Assembly (NCBI RefSeq): GCF_000332155.1
Contig: NZ_KB235906.1
Span: forward strand, 83,612 to 139,563
Origin: Kamptonema formosum PCC 6407
GTDB taxonomy: Bacteria; Cyanobacteriota; Cyanobacteriia; Cyanobacteriales; Microcoleaceae
Reading direction: 5' to 3'
DNA length: 55,952 nucleotides
In this document: positions 44,304 through 51,978 of the stretch, in pieces
Position numbering within the stretch: position 1 is the stretch's first letter
Layout: each line of letters opens with the position of its first letter
Made by a program: the position numbers and the translations under genes
Notes under the pieces: generated by a model
Told to the model about the DNA's origin: nothing
Databases searched by the model: none
Seen by the model: the letters and a program-made list of their open reading frames with translations, nothing else

Positions 44304-46391
44304 ATTAAGGGTCTTGGCAACTTTTGGTGATCGGAACCAATGCCGAATGGCGATCGCTGTTTTTTCAAACTGTTTCTAGGGAGAGAAAAACCCTTTACAT
44401 CTTGATTAAAAATCGGCGACTTAATAAATCAATACTAGCACGACCATACATTTGTCGCTTCAGCATTTTTAATCGATTAATATGTCCTTCAACCGGGCCA
44501 TTACTTACAGATAAAGTCACACCCGCCTTAACAGAATCATAATCCTCACGTAACCGCACTGCAAAACGTTGAATGGGAGAAATATTGCTATTAATAGCAC
44601 GCTCTAACCAGCCATCCAGTTGTTTCGGGTTGCGTTGACGCACAAGAGTTGTAAAATCTTGTGCGATTTCAATAACTTCACCTAACTCTGAGTGGCTTTT
44701 TAATAAGATAATAAGTTGTTGGTCGCTGGCATCTAGCTGTGTGAATTTTTGCATCACTAACCCCGCTACTTTCCGAGGGGTTAAAGCACATCTTAAAGGT
44801 TCAACAACTTGAGGTAAACGTTTATGGATAATACGTTCTCTAAGCTGAACTCCTGTCGCTTCACGCAGACGACGAGTGTAACGAGCAACGGTATCATAAC
44901 TACCTGAATAACCTTGTTTTTGAATGTCTTCAAATAGTTTTTTTGTATCATAACACTTTTGATTCCATTGTTCAAGGAGATAATCTTTATAGGGATCTAA
45001 CTTGCTACGTCCTCGGTCACTACGACCGTTGCGTTCTTGAAATGTTGAATGCCGTAAGTACCGGAACACGGTAGTGCAACCAATACCTAATTTTTTGGCA
45101 ATTGCTTTTCCTGATAAACCTTGACGGCGTAACTCCCACACTTGTTGATGAATAATAACTCTTCTTTCTCGACGTTGAATCGCTTTTGATACTTCTTTTT
45201 TGGTCTGATTTGATGCCGGAGGTAAAGGGACGATTTCAGTTTGATTAGCATCGCTAGCTGGGAAACCAGTGTGTAGTTTTTCCACCTCTTTAAGGGTTTT
45301 TAGTTGGCTGCCAAATACTTGCGCGAGCGCTTCTGCGAGGTTTTGTAAAATATGAAAACGGTCAGCAACTTGAATGGCATTGGGGGCTCCTTGCAGAACA
45401 CCTTTTTCATAAGTTCGGGAGCGATCGCGTGAGACTATTTCTACACCGGGATGTTCTTTTAACCAAGCGGCTAGGGTTTCGGCTTCACGATCTTTGAGAA
45501 TGGCTATGGGTTGACTTTTTTCAAGTTCAAGGTCAACTAATATAGAGCCATAGGTGTGGCGTTTACGAAAAGCAAAGTCATCAACTCCCAGAATTAGAGG
45601 GGTTTGAATTGGTGCTAGGGGAATTCTACGCACTAAGTTTAATAGAGTATTGCGACTTACTTTGAAGCCCAAATATTGGCTTAATCTAACTCCGGCATTC
45701 CCAGCTAATGATAAACCAATAGCTGTTAAATTTTGAGTTAATCGTTGCGTTTTTCTTGCCCAGGTTGCTGCTATATCTGTAATTCTTTCCGCAAATATGC
45801 GGCGCTGACATCGGGGATTGATACAGAAAAACTTTCGGACATTTAACTGTAAAGTGACTCGGAAATTCGCCCAAGATAAATCACTTAATTTTCGTCTGTA
45901 TTGGCTGTGAATGCGATGACTTACTGCTAAACAAACCGGACATCTGACTGGATTTTGGACAGAAGTGACATTGACTGCGATCTGAGTTGCTGTTTTGTCC
46001 AACTCCCAGCTATTTAATTGTAAGATTTCGGGGCTGGGTAGTAAACTGGGAATAATTTCTGCAAATGTAATGTTCATTTAGAGTGCTTAATAACACTCAA
46101 TTATAAGAGGGTTGAAGAATTATTTGGTGAGTACATTTCAATATTACATGAGTGACTGGGTGGTATTGACGATCGCTTGCAGTTGGCGATCGCTACTCTG
46201 ACATATCTACATGGGTCACAAAGATTACGGAGGTAAGGCGCACAGGCAAGGAGTATTGCGATCGCTACTCTTGAAATGACTTGGATGGACTTCGTTCGCA
46301 AGCAGGGCAACCTCAGCCGGGATAATATGAGTTTGATGCGATCGCCATACGCCATTGGTTCGGATCACCAAAAGTTGCCAAGACCCTTAAT
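44304..46391 (-). mobile_element. ISL3-family insertion sequence, apparently complete
   Basis: The two ends are inverted repeats of about 50 bp (ATTAAGGGTCTTGGCAAC, then TTTTGGTGATC and GGCGATCGC), with a full-length transposase gene between them. No matching direct repeat flanks it, and the left flank (CAAGACCC) itself mirrors the terminus, so neighbouring sequence was probably rearranged. A second copy of the right end starts the window. Confidence 0.85.
44395..46077 (-). CDS. ISL3-family transposase, full length
   Basis: 560 residues: an N-terminal zinc-finger region (CPVCLAVSHRIHSQYRRKL, later CINPRCQRRIFAE), the catalytic DDE domain (ILGVDDFAFRKRHTYGSILV; AIQVADRFHILQNLAEAL) with an inserted helix-turn-helix (QGLSGKAIAKKLGIGCTTVF), and the C-terminal NGPVEGHINRLKMLKRQMYG motif with the catalytic Glu. 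All family landmarks are present and the frame is unbroken, so the element may be mobile. It does not share recent ancestry with the shorter ISL3 transposase at 49365. Confidence 0.92.
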   Translation of the reverse strand: MNITFAEIIPSLLPSPEILQLNSWELDKTATQIAVNVTSVQNPVRCPVCLAVSHRIHSQYRRKLSDLSWANFRVTLQLNVRKFFCINPRCQRRIFAERITDIAATWARKTQRLTQNLTAIGLSLAGNAGVRLSQYLGFKVSRNTLLNLVRRIPLAPIQTPLILGVDDFAFRKRHTYGSILVDLELEKSQPIAILKDREAETLAAWLKEHPGVEIVSRDRSRTYEKGVLQGAPNAIQVADRFHILQNLAEALAQVFGSQLKTLKEVEKLHTGFPASDANQTEIVPLPPASNQTKKEVSKAIQRRERRVIIHQQVWELRRQGLSGKAIAKKLGIGCTTVFRYLRHSTFQERNGRSDRGRSKLDPYKDYLLEQWNQKCYDTKKLFEDIQKQGYSGSYDTVARYTRRLREATGVQLRERIIHKRLPQVVEPLRCALTPRKVAGLVMQKFTQLDASDQQLIILLKSHSELGEVIEIAQDFTTLVRQRNPKQLDGWLERAINSNISPIQRFAVRLREDYDSVKAGVTLSVSNGPVEGHINRLKMLKRQMYGRASIDLLSRRFLIKM

Positions 46392-46491
46392 TTGGTCTCG
46401 AAAAAATCCTGATTGCGGTCTTGAGTGATTATGATTGCGGTCTCCTACAACTAGTGCTTCCGTTTCAAAAGAGAGCTTCTGTTGTCAAGTG

Positions 46492-46654
46492 CTACGCGAT
46501 GCAAAGTTCATCAGTTACTTGGATTTGACCTTTAAGGAAGGAACGAAGTAAACGATTGAGCGATCGCATCTTTTCTTCAGTGATGGACTCGTCGAGGATA
46601 GCAGCCATCATACCGTAACGGTCAGCTTTAGTGAGGCGGTGAGTATCAGCTTAT
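46492..46654 (-). pseudogene. C-terminal remnant of a conserved cyanobacterial protein
   Basis: About 54 codons ending in a stop read THRLTKADRYGMMAAILDES, then ITEEKMRSLNRLLRSFLKGQ and IQVTDEL. I recognise this as the closing part of a small protein common in filamentous cyanobacteria, function unknown to me. Upstream the frame is broken by stops and there is no start codon. Confidence 0.5.
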
Positions 46655-46977
46655 TTAGCGAGGATAAAGCAAAAACGCATTTCGATGCGCTTTTGCTTTG
46701 GGGGGCTGCATGAAAGTAGCGATCGCTCTCTCCTGGTAAGCTTTAGCTATTGGAAGCTTTGGTTATTCTGGATGAGATCGCCATTTACCAGGGTTAAACC
46801 TGTTGCAGCCATCGTCACCACCAGGATAATACCTGGTAAACCCTATAATGCTATTTTTAAGGGCGTGTTCATCCATTTTACTAACCTTCGCTGTTGCTCT
46901 TCTTGCCGATTCGTACAATTTTCTCGTTTGGACACGCTGATGCCTTAAGGCAAGAATTGCAGTGCAGGGAGCCTCCC

Positions 46978-47054
46978 GTTTGAATGAATGCAGTGCTACC
47001 GCACTTTTGTACAAGAAAAGCGAAGTACCTCAATATTTTTTTGCTACCAGAATA
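46978..47054. repeat. Dispersed repeat with hairpin, copy A (partner at 48837)
   Basis: About 77 bp resemble 48837-48916. The most conserved part, CAGTGCTACCGCACTTTTGT, forms a stem AGTGC / GCACT followed by TTTT, which could act as a small terminator. Confidence 0.65.
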
Positions 47055-47127
47055 CTAATAGCGTTACTTCGGCAAGTCAGTAAATTTTGTAGTCAAAGCA
47101 AATGCCGCCACAATAGTATGAGCAATC

Positions 47128-47229
47128 GGCACAGTTGGAGATCGGGTAAAACCAAGCTTTTTGAGACACTTGGCTAACATCGCATCAGAGGCATTGATGG
47201 GGACAGTTGAAGATCGGGTAAAATTAAGC
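47128..47229. repeat. Direct repeat pair, 30 bp units
   Basis: Units at 47128-47157 and 47200-47229 share CACAGTTGGAGATCGGGTAA-type sequence with a few differences and are 72 bp apart start to start. No gene is associated. Confidence 0.6.
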
Positions 47230-47644
47230 CCCTTGACACTCCATCTCTAGTTTTTTGGTGTTTGTGGCGATAGCTACTATTACTAGACAATCCCTTGCAC
47301 TGTGCTTTCTTTGAATTGTTTTGACTTTAACAACTGTAACTCGCGACTTGACTGGGCTGCCCTTACTCGAATATCCGAATCAGCCTACAAGTTGCTACCA
47401 CTGGCTCCCCATTAACCCGATTAATCCGAATACACCTTGACCAAACCAATGCAGGAAAATCGCACTTACTCATTCAAAAATTTTAGCTAAAATTTGGGAG
47501 GGAAAAAGAGGAGAAAAGAGCACAATTATTACTCATTACACCTCGTAATTCCTACTTTTTCGGTCACAATCAGTATAAATGCTTATCATTTTTCGAAAAC
47601 AATTGTTGCTTTTGGCGCGATTTTTTGTATTTTAGACCCTTCTA

Positions 47645-47768
47645 AATCCTCCTAGTTAGTGCGCTAGTCGCATAGCAAGCCATGTCAAATGTACGTACAA
47701 GAGCACGAAATTGACCAATTTATGGTTTTTATGGTTTTTGCAAGACTTTGCAAGACTACGACAGCAAC
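47645..47768. repeat. Dispersed repeat, copy B (partner at 9900)
   Basis: Matches 9900-10014 in the same orientation (TTAGTGCGCTAGTCGCATAG and onward), with an added duplication GCAAGACTTTGCAAGACT at its end. The two copies are 37.7 kb apart. Confidence 0.7.
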
Positions 47769-47925
47769 TGATCGTGCCATCGCAATTCACCGGAGGTAAA
47801 TAAAGCCCGACTCGGGGCCGAAAAGCGGCAAAATTGACGTTAGAGATGGGCAACCCATTGACGGTACGGCTAATTGCCGCATAGACTAGAGTTAAAAGTT
47901 CAGCTTTAACAGCGAACCTAATGCC

Positions 47926-48213
47926 ATGATCACCCCATCCACTACAAAAAAGATGGCACGGCTAGAAGCCCGCATCAGCCCGGAAATCAAATCTTTGTTG
48001 CAAAAAGCGGCTGATTTGGAAGGGCTCACCCTGACTGACTTTGCGATCTCCAGCTTGCAAAAGGCAGCAATTGCCACAATCCAAAAACACCAAACCCTCA
48101 AACTCAGCCTAGAAGACAGTGAAGCCTTTGTCGATGCCTTGCTCAATCCCCCCTTACCCAATCAAGCACTCTTGGCGGCGGCGGTAAGGTATCAGCAAAC
48201 TATGAAAGCTTAA
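47926..48213 (+). CDS. DUF1778 antitoxin (TacA-like)
   Basis: 95 residues with an N-terminal ribbon-helix-helix (KKMARLEARISPEIKSLLQK, then ADLEGLTLTDFAISSLQKAA) and a C-terminal toxin-binding tail. This DUF1778 layout is that of antitoxins paired with GNAT acetyltransferase toxins. The stop overlaps the toxin start (TAATG at 48211-48215). It binds and neutralises the toxin and probably represses the operon. Confidence 0.85.
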   Translation: MITPSTTKKMARLEARISPEIKSLLQKAADLEGLTLTDFAISSLQKAAIATIQKHQTLKLSLEDSEAFVDALLNPPLPNQALLAAAVRYQQTMKA

Positions 48214-48728
48214 TGGTTCTCAAAATCGAGCCACTGGATAGCCGCAAACACATACGTTCAAACTTCTGCTGTGGCAAAGATAGCCTAGATAATTACATCC
48301 GTAAACAAGCATCACAGGATCTCAAAAGGAAAGTTGCCACGATATTTGTTTTAATAGATGAGTCAGAAAACCATCCAGAAACAGAAGTTTTAGGCTATTA
48401 CACCCTCTCAAACTACACCATTGACATAACAGAATTGGATACGGCACTTGCCAAAACCTTGCCACGCTATCCCCAATTACCCGCCACATTACTCGGTCGC
48501 CTTGCGGTTGATTGCGCTCAAACAGGTAAAAGATTTGGCGAACTCTTATTGATTGATGCGCTCAAAAAATCCCTGGCAGTCTCCAAACAAATCGCATCCC
48601 TAGCCGTAGTTGCTGAAGCCATAGACGAACAAGCCGCCCAGTTTTATCTAAAATACGGATTCCTCATATTCAACCACCAATCAACGAAGTTTTACTTACC
48701 CATGAAATCTATCGAATTACTTGATTGA
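48213..48728 (+). CDS. GNAT-family toxin (TacT-like)
   Basis: 171 residues of the GNAT fold: the opening EPLDSRKHIRSNFCCGKDSL and DNYIRKQASQDLKRKVATIF, the strand EVLGYYTLSNYTI, the acetyl-CoA loop region LLGRLAVDCAQTGKRFGELL, and FYLKYGFLIF near the end with the conserved Tyr. Relatives acetylate the amino group of charged tRNAs and halt translation. Translation is coupled to the antitoxin. All main motifs are present, so it is likely active when released. Confidence 0.85.
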   Translation: MVLKIEPLDSRKHIRSNFCCGKDSLDNYIRKQASQDLKRKVATIFVLIDESENHPETEVLGYYTLSNYTIDITELDTALAKTLPRYPQLPATLLGRLAVDCAQTGKRFGELLLIDALKKSLAVSKQIASLAVVAEAIDEQAAQFYLKYGFLIFNHQSTKFYLPMKSIELLD

Positions 48729-49306
48729 GTAGCCCCATGAGTCAGGCGATTGCGTGCGTTCGCATCCAAATTTAGAGTAAGCGAAAAATGCTGCACGGCA
48801 ATCAGCAATAGGAACAATTGTAAGACAGGAAGGCGAGTTTGATTGAATTCAGTGCTACCGCACTTTTGTACAATACAAGTTAAGTGGAAGAGTATTTTTT
48901 TCGGGCTGCCAGAATGTTCATGCAGAGCGAACGCTATCTTCATCTGCTCTGCCGCCTCGCTTGTTCCAGGTACTAATCCCACTGATGTTACGACTACTAC
49001 AAAAGTCAGGTTCTTCTAAGAAGTAATATCTGCCAGCAATAAGCGTAAGTTGCATCTTCCACACAGGGTTGCAACTTTTTATGAGAAAGAACAACACCAC
49101 AATTGTTACTGAGGGCTACAAAAAGCTTTATATTTTAACCCTTATATTTCCTCTTATTCCCTCTTATTTCCTAATCTCTCCTACTTGCCCCTCAAAAATC
49201 CTAAATTCTCCTCCAATTTTCACAAATTTTAATTAAGTTAAATTAATTTTCGCTGCTTTTTAATTGATTTTTTGTACTCCAACACCTCTTAAATCCTCGT
49301 AGTTAG
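48729..49306. other. Gap after the toxin gene
   Basis: About 580 bp without a supported gene. It holds the hairpin repeat copy at 48837-48916, and 49100-49290 is strongly A+T-rich. Confidence 0.45.
48837..48916. repeat. Dispersed repeat with hairpin, copy B (partner at 46978)
   Basis: Matches 46978-47054, including the AGTGC / GCACT hairpin with TTTT (48851-48868). It lies about 110 bp after the toxin gene and may terminate that operon. Confidence 0.65.
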
Positions 49307-50595
49307 GGGTCTTCCGTACTTACTGTGCTAAAATATTAGGTAAGTACCAACAAACGAGTGTTTTATGAATAGGTTAATGACGAAATTGCTAAATTTACCA
49401 AAAGTTTTAGTAGAAAATAGTCAACAAACAGAAGATACATTAATTATATTCGTGAAATCGGATAAGAAAACAGCACTTTGTCCTCGTTGTGGTCAAAAAA
49501 GTCATCGTCTTCATCAAAATCAACGACATTTAGTAAAAGATTTACCAATAGGTAATAGAGAAGTAGTTTTATCTGTGAATCGACGCAGATTTAAGTGTAA
49601 AAATTGTCAAAAACCTTTTAGTGAGATTTTAGATTTTGTGCCAGAGAAGAAAAGTTTTACTTATAGATATGCAGAAGCTATTACCCAACAAGTTATTCAT
49701 AGTGATCTGAAGAATGTCGCTCATAACAACGGATTAACAGCAGAGGAAGTTGAGTCAATGGTCATGTTTGTTGCTCAATCAATTTTGCCTGTTGATGTGC
49801 AAGATTTGCGAAAGTTAGGGATGGATGAAATTAGTTTGGTCAAAGGTCAAGGAAAGTTTATTGTAGTTTTAGTAGACTTAGAAAGTCATAAATTAATTGG
49901 GTTAGTTTCAGAGCGAAAACAGTCTAAGATTGAAAAAGTGATGTTAAGTTGGGGAGAAAAAGTATTATCTCAGATAGAAGAAGTAAGTATGGATATGACG
50001 GGAAACTATAAATCATTAGTAAAGAAAATTTGTCCAAATGCTGAGGTGACAGTAGACAGATTTCATGTCACAAAATTGATTCATGAGGAGTTGAATCAGG
50101 CTAGAATTTCTCAAAAACAAACGGCCGGTTCTTTAAATATCAAAGAAAGAGCTAAATTATTTGATGGTTTAAAAGGAAGTAAATATACATTGTTGAAAGC
50201 AGAAAAGCAGTTATCTACTAAACAAAAAGAAAAATTAAAGCAAGTTAAAAAAGCTTCACCATTACTAGGAATTATGCACTTGTTAAAAGAAGAGTTTCAC
50301 CTCTTATTTGAGAACAATCATAATGTGGGATCGGGGACTTTAGAACTAATTGATTGGTTAGAAAAAGCCGAACCATACTACAAAAAAAGTGTAAAAACAA
50401 TTAAGCGGTGGCTTCCTGAGATAGTTGGTTATTTTGAGCTCATAACAACCAACGGAATAGTGGAAGGAATCAACAACAAGTTAAAGTTATTAAAACGCTG
50501 TGGATTTGGGTTTAAAAATTTTCAAAACTTTCAAGTTAGAGCTTTACTTTTTTGGCATTCACCTAATATTTTAGCACAGTAAGTACGGAAGACCC
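49307..50595 (+). mobile_element. Complete small ISL3-family element
   Basis: A perfect inverted repeat of 35 bp (GGGTCTTCCGTACTTACTGT, continuing to TATTAGGT) bounds 1289 bp with one intact gene. The two flanks share no 8-bp direct repeat: the left is A+T-rich intergenic DNA and the right a truncated IS4-type gene, so a deletion probably followed insertion. Confidence 0.9.
49365..50582 (+). CDS. ISL3-family transposase, short form
   Basis: 405 residues: an N-terminal zinc finger (CPRCGQKSHRLHQNQRHLVK and CKNCQKPFSEI), the DDE domain (GMDEISLVKGQGKFIVVLVD, EEVSMDMTGNYKSLV, VTVDRFHVTKLI), and NGIVEGINNKLKLLKRCGFG with the catalytic Glu. The frame is unbroken and the ends are perfect, so this is the element in the window most likely to be recently active. 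The gene stop lies inside the right inverted repeat region. Confidence 0.93.
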   Translation: MNRLMTKLLNLPKVLVENSQQTEDTLIIFVKSDKKTALCPRCGQKSHRLHQNQRHLVKDLPIGNREVVLSVNRRRFKCKNCQKPFSEILDFVPEKKSFTYRYAEAITQQVIHSDLKNVAHNNGLTAEEVESMVMFVAQSILPVDVQDLRKLGMDEISLVKGQGKFIVVLVDLESHKLIGLVSERKQSKIEKVMLSWGEKVLSQIEEVSMDMTGNYKSLVKKICPNAEVTVDRFHVTKLIHEELNQARISQKQTAGSLNIKERAKLFDGLKGSKYTLLKAEKQLSTKQKEKLKQVKKASPLLGIMHLLKEEFHLLFENNHNVGSGTLELIDWLEKAEPYYKKSVKTIKRWLPEIVGYFELITTNGIVEGINNKLKLLKRCGFGFKNFQNFQVRALLFWHSPNILAQ

Positions 50596-50602
50596 AAGAT
50601 TT

Positions 50603-51547
50603 TTGACCTTTCCGGCCGAGTTATTCGAGAGAGTTTTCAAAGAATTGTTGCCCCATCTGAGACAGGCTTGGTGCTCACGAACTCGCCGTCTTGAACCCGA
50701 AAGTACACAGTTTGCCCGTCGCTGCTTTGAGCAGATTTGGATCGCCGACAGTTCAACCCTAGAAGCTCTATTTCGGAAACTCAAAAGTTTAGAAACTCTG
50801 CCCAAAGGTCAATTAGCCGGAAAGATGACAGTAGTCATCGATTTAATCACCCGCTTGCCGATCGAGATTGGATTTGACGAAAATCCCAGAGCCTCGGACA
50901 CCTCGTGGGAGAAAGACCTGTTAGCATTAGTCAAACCCCAGACCTTACTGCTACTAGATAGAGGGTTCTATCACTTTCAATTTTGGCATCAATTGAGAGA
51001 ACAAGGCGTGGATTTAATTACCAGACTCAAAAAACGAGCGACGATACAAGTCGAGGCAGTGTTGACCAACAGCTATAGTCTGCGAGACCGCCGAGTGTGT
51101 CTAGGTTCGGGAACGAAAAAGACTTCATTTATCACCTTACGTTTGATTAACGTAGTAAAACGGCTGTTAGGACTCAGTTATTTATGGACGGGTTCCCTGA
51201 ATGGCATCAAGTTACAGATTTGGGGAACTTGGCTCTTTTATGGTCTGTTGGTAGATTTAGGAGATGCCGTGGCTGACGAGATGTCCCTGGAATTTGAGAG
51301 CATTTCTTTGGAGATGATTTATCGAGGTCTGTATCATTTTCAAGTGGCTCATCACCAGGGATTAGCTGCTGACCCCGTGAAGTATTTTGCCGCTCCGGAA
51401 AATCGAGATTTAGGGATTGTCAAAGCTCAACGAAAACCCAAGGTTAAGTTGATTATCGCTCCCTTTCCCGAGACCGTCCGCACTGGGGAGCCCTTGTTCT
51501 TTGAGCCACCACCGAAAATTCCCTTGACAACTGGCTTTGAGCCTTAA
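50603..51547 (+). pseudogene. IS4-family transposase, truncated and internally deleted
   Basis: 314 residues in frame. The start has been cut by the ISL3 element: the N-terminal helices are missing and the sequence enters at ELLPHLRQAW. Catalytic landmarks remain (IADSSTLEALFRKL; LLLLDRGFYHFQFW). Between FITLRLI and NVVKRLLGLSYLWTGSLNGI about 50 residues are missing, including the Y-(2)-R-(3)-E region that supplies the catalytic Glu. The end region (LVDLGDAVADEMSLEFESIS) is intact. Inactive. Confidence 0.85.
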
Positions 51548-51555
51548 CTTGTCAC

Positions 51556-51733
51556 CAATGCCGTTAGACTGATCGTTAGACTGATCGTTTGATTCACCAT
51601 TTTGCTGCAACAAGTTACTTCCAAATGTTCGCAGTTGCCCACCAATCTTCTCGACATCCACATCAGAAAGATCGACATTTGCAAGACTCGGCTCAAGAGT
51701 GCCGTAGTGCAAAATTGCAGCGCCCGACTGGTC
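51556..51733 (-). other. Possible protein fragment, family unknown
   Basis: On the minus strand one frame reads GAAILHYGTLEPSLANVDLS, then DVDVEKIGGQLRTFGSNLLQ and a tandem QSND repeat (encoded by a 12-bp direct repeat near 51563-51590), before running into the IS4-type remnant. Composition is protein-like but there is no clear start. I do not recognise it. Confidence 0.3.
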
Positions 51734-51734
51734 A

Positions 51735-51940
51735 TATCAATTCCGGCGTAGCCGGAATGATATAGTGAAAGGGTGTTAAAAGTGCAAGGAGGGCAAGTTA
51801 TGCTTAAACGTCTCTTGCCAATGTCACAAGTTACTGCCGTAACTCAATATATCGGTTAGTTCGTCGATTAAAGGACTTACTTGTTTCCACTGGTGGCCAG
51901 AAACTAAAGCGATATCATTCCGGTGAAACCGGAATTGATA
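51735..51940. repeat. Pair of near-identical palindromes upstream of the oxidoreductase
   Basis: The first (about 51736-51761) is ATATCAATTCCGGC-GTA-GCCGGAATGATAT, a hairpin with a mismatch. The second (about 51912-51938) reads ATATCATTCCGG-TGAAA-CCGGAATTGATAT. The outer arms are the same and the loops differ. They are 150 bp apart, bracket a possible leader peptide and lie 40 bp before the oxidoreductase gene. They could be REP-like elements, operators or the edges of a small mobile element. Confidence 0.75.
51800..51859 (+). CDS. Possible leader peptide
   Basis: A 19-codon frame (MLKRLLPMSQVTAVTQYIG) has one of the best ribosome sites in the window, AAGGAGGG, seven bases before the ATG. 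It lies between the two palindromes and upstream of the oxidoreductase gene. It could be a regulatory leader peptide, a small membrane-active peptide (basic then hydrophobic), or the remnant start of a lost gene. Nothing else supports it. Confidence 0.4.
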   Translation: MLKRLLPMSQVTAVTQYIG

Positions 51941-51978
51941 TAAGTCCTGAGCATTATTCAATTAACTTAGGGATAAAC

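Larger units (their letters stand above)
46655..47925. other. Gene-poor stretch with dispersed repeats
   Basis: About 1.27 kb with no supported gene. It holds repeat copies at 46978-47054, 47128-47229 and 47645-47768 (listed separately). Open frames here are short, on both strands, and look random. Parts are G+C-poor (47460-47640). Confidence 0.5.
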
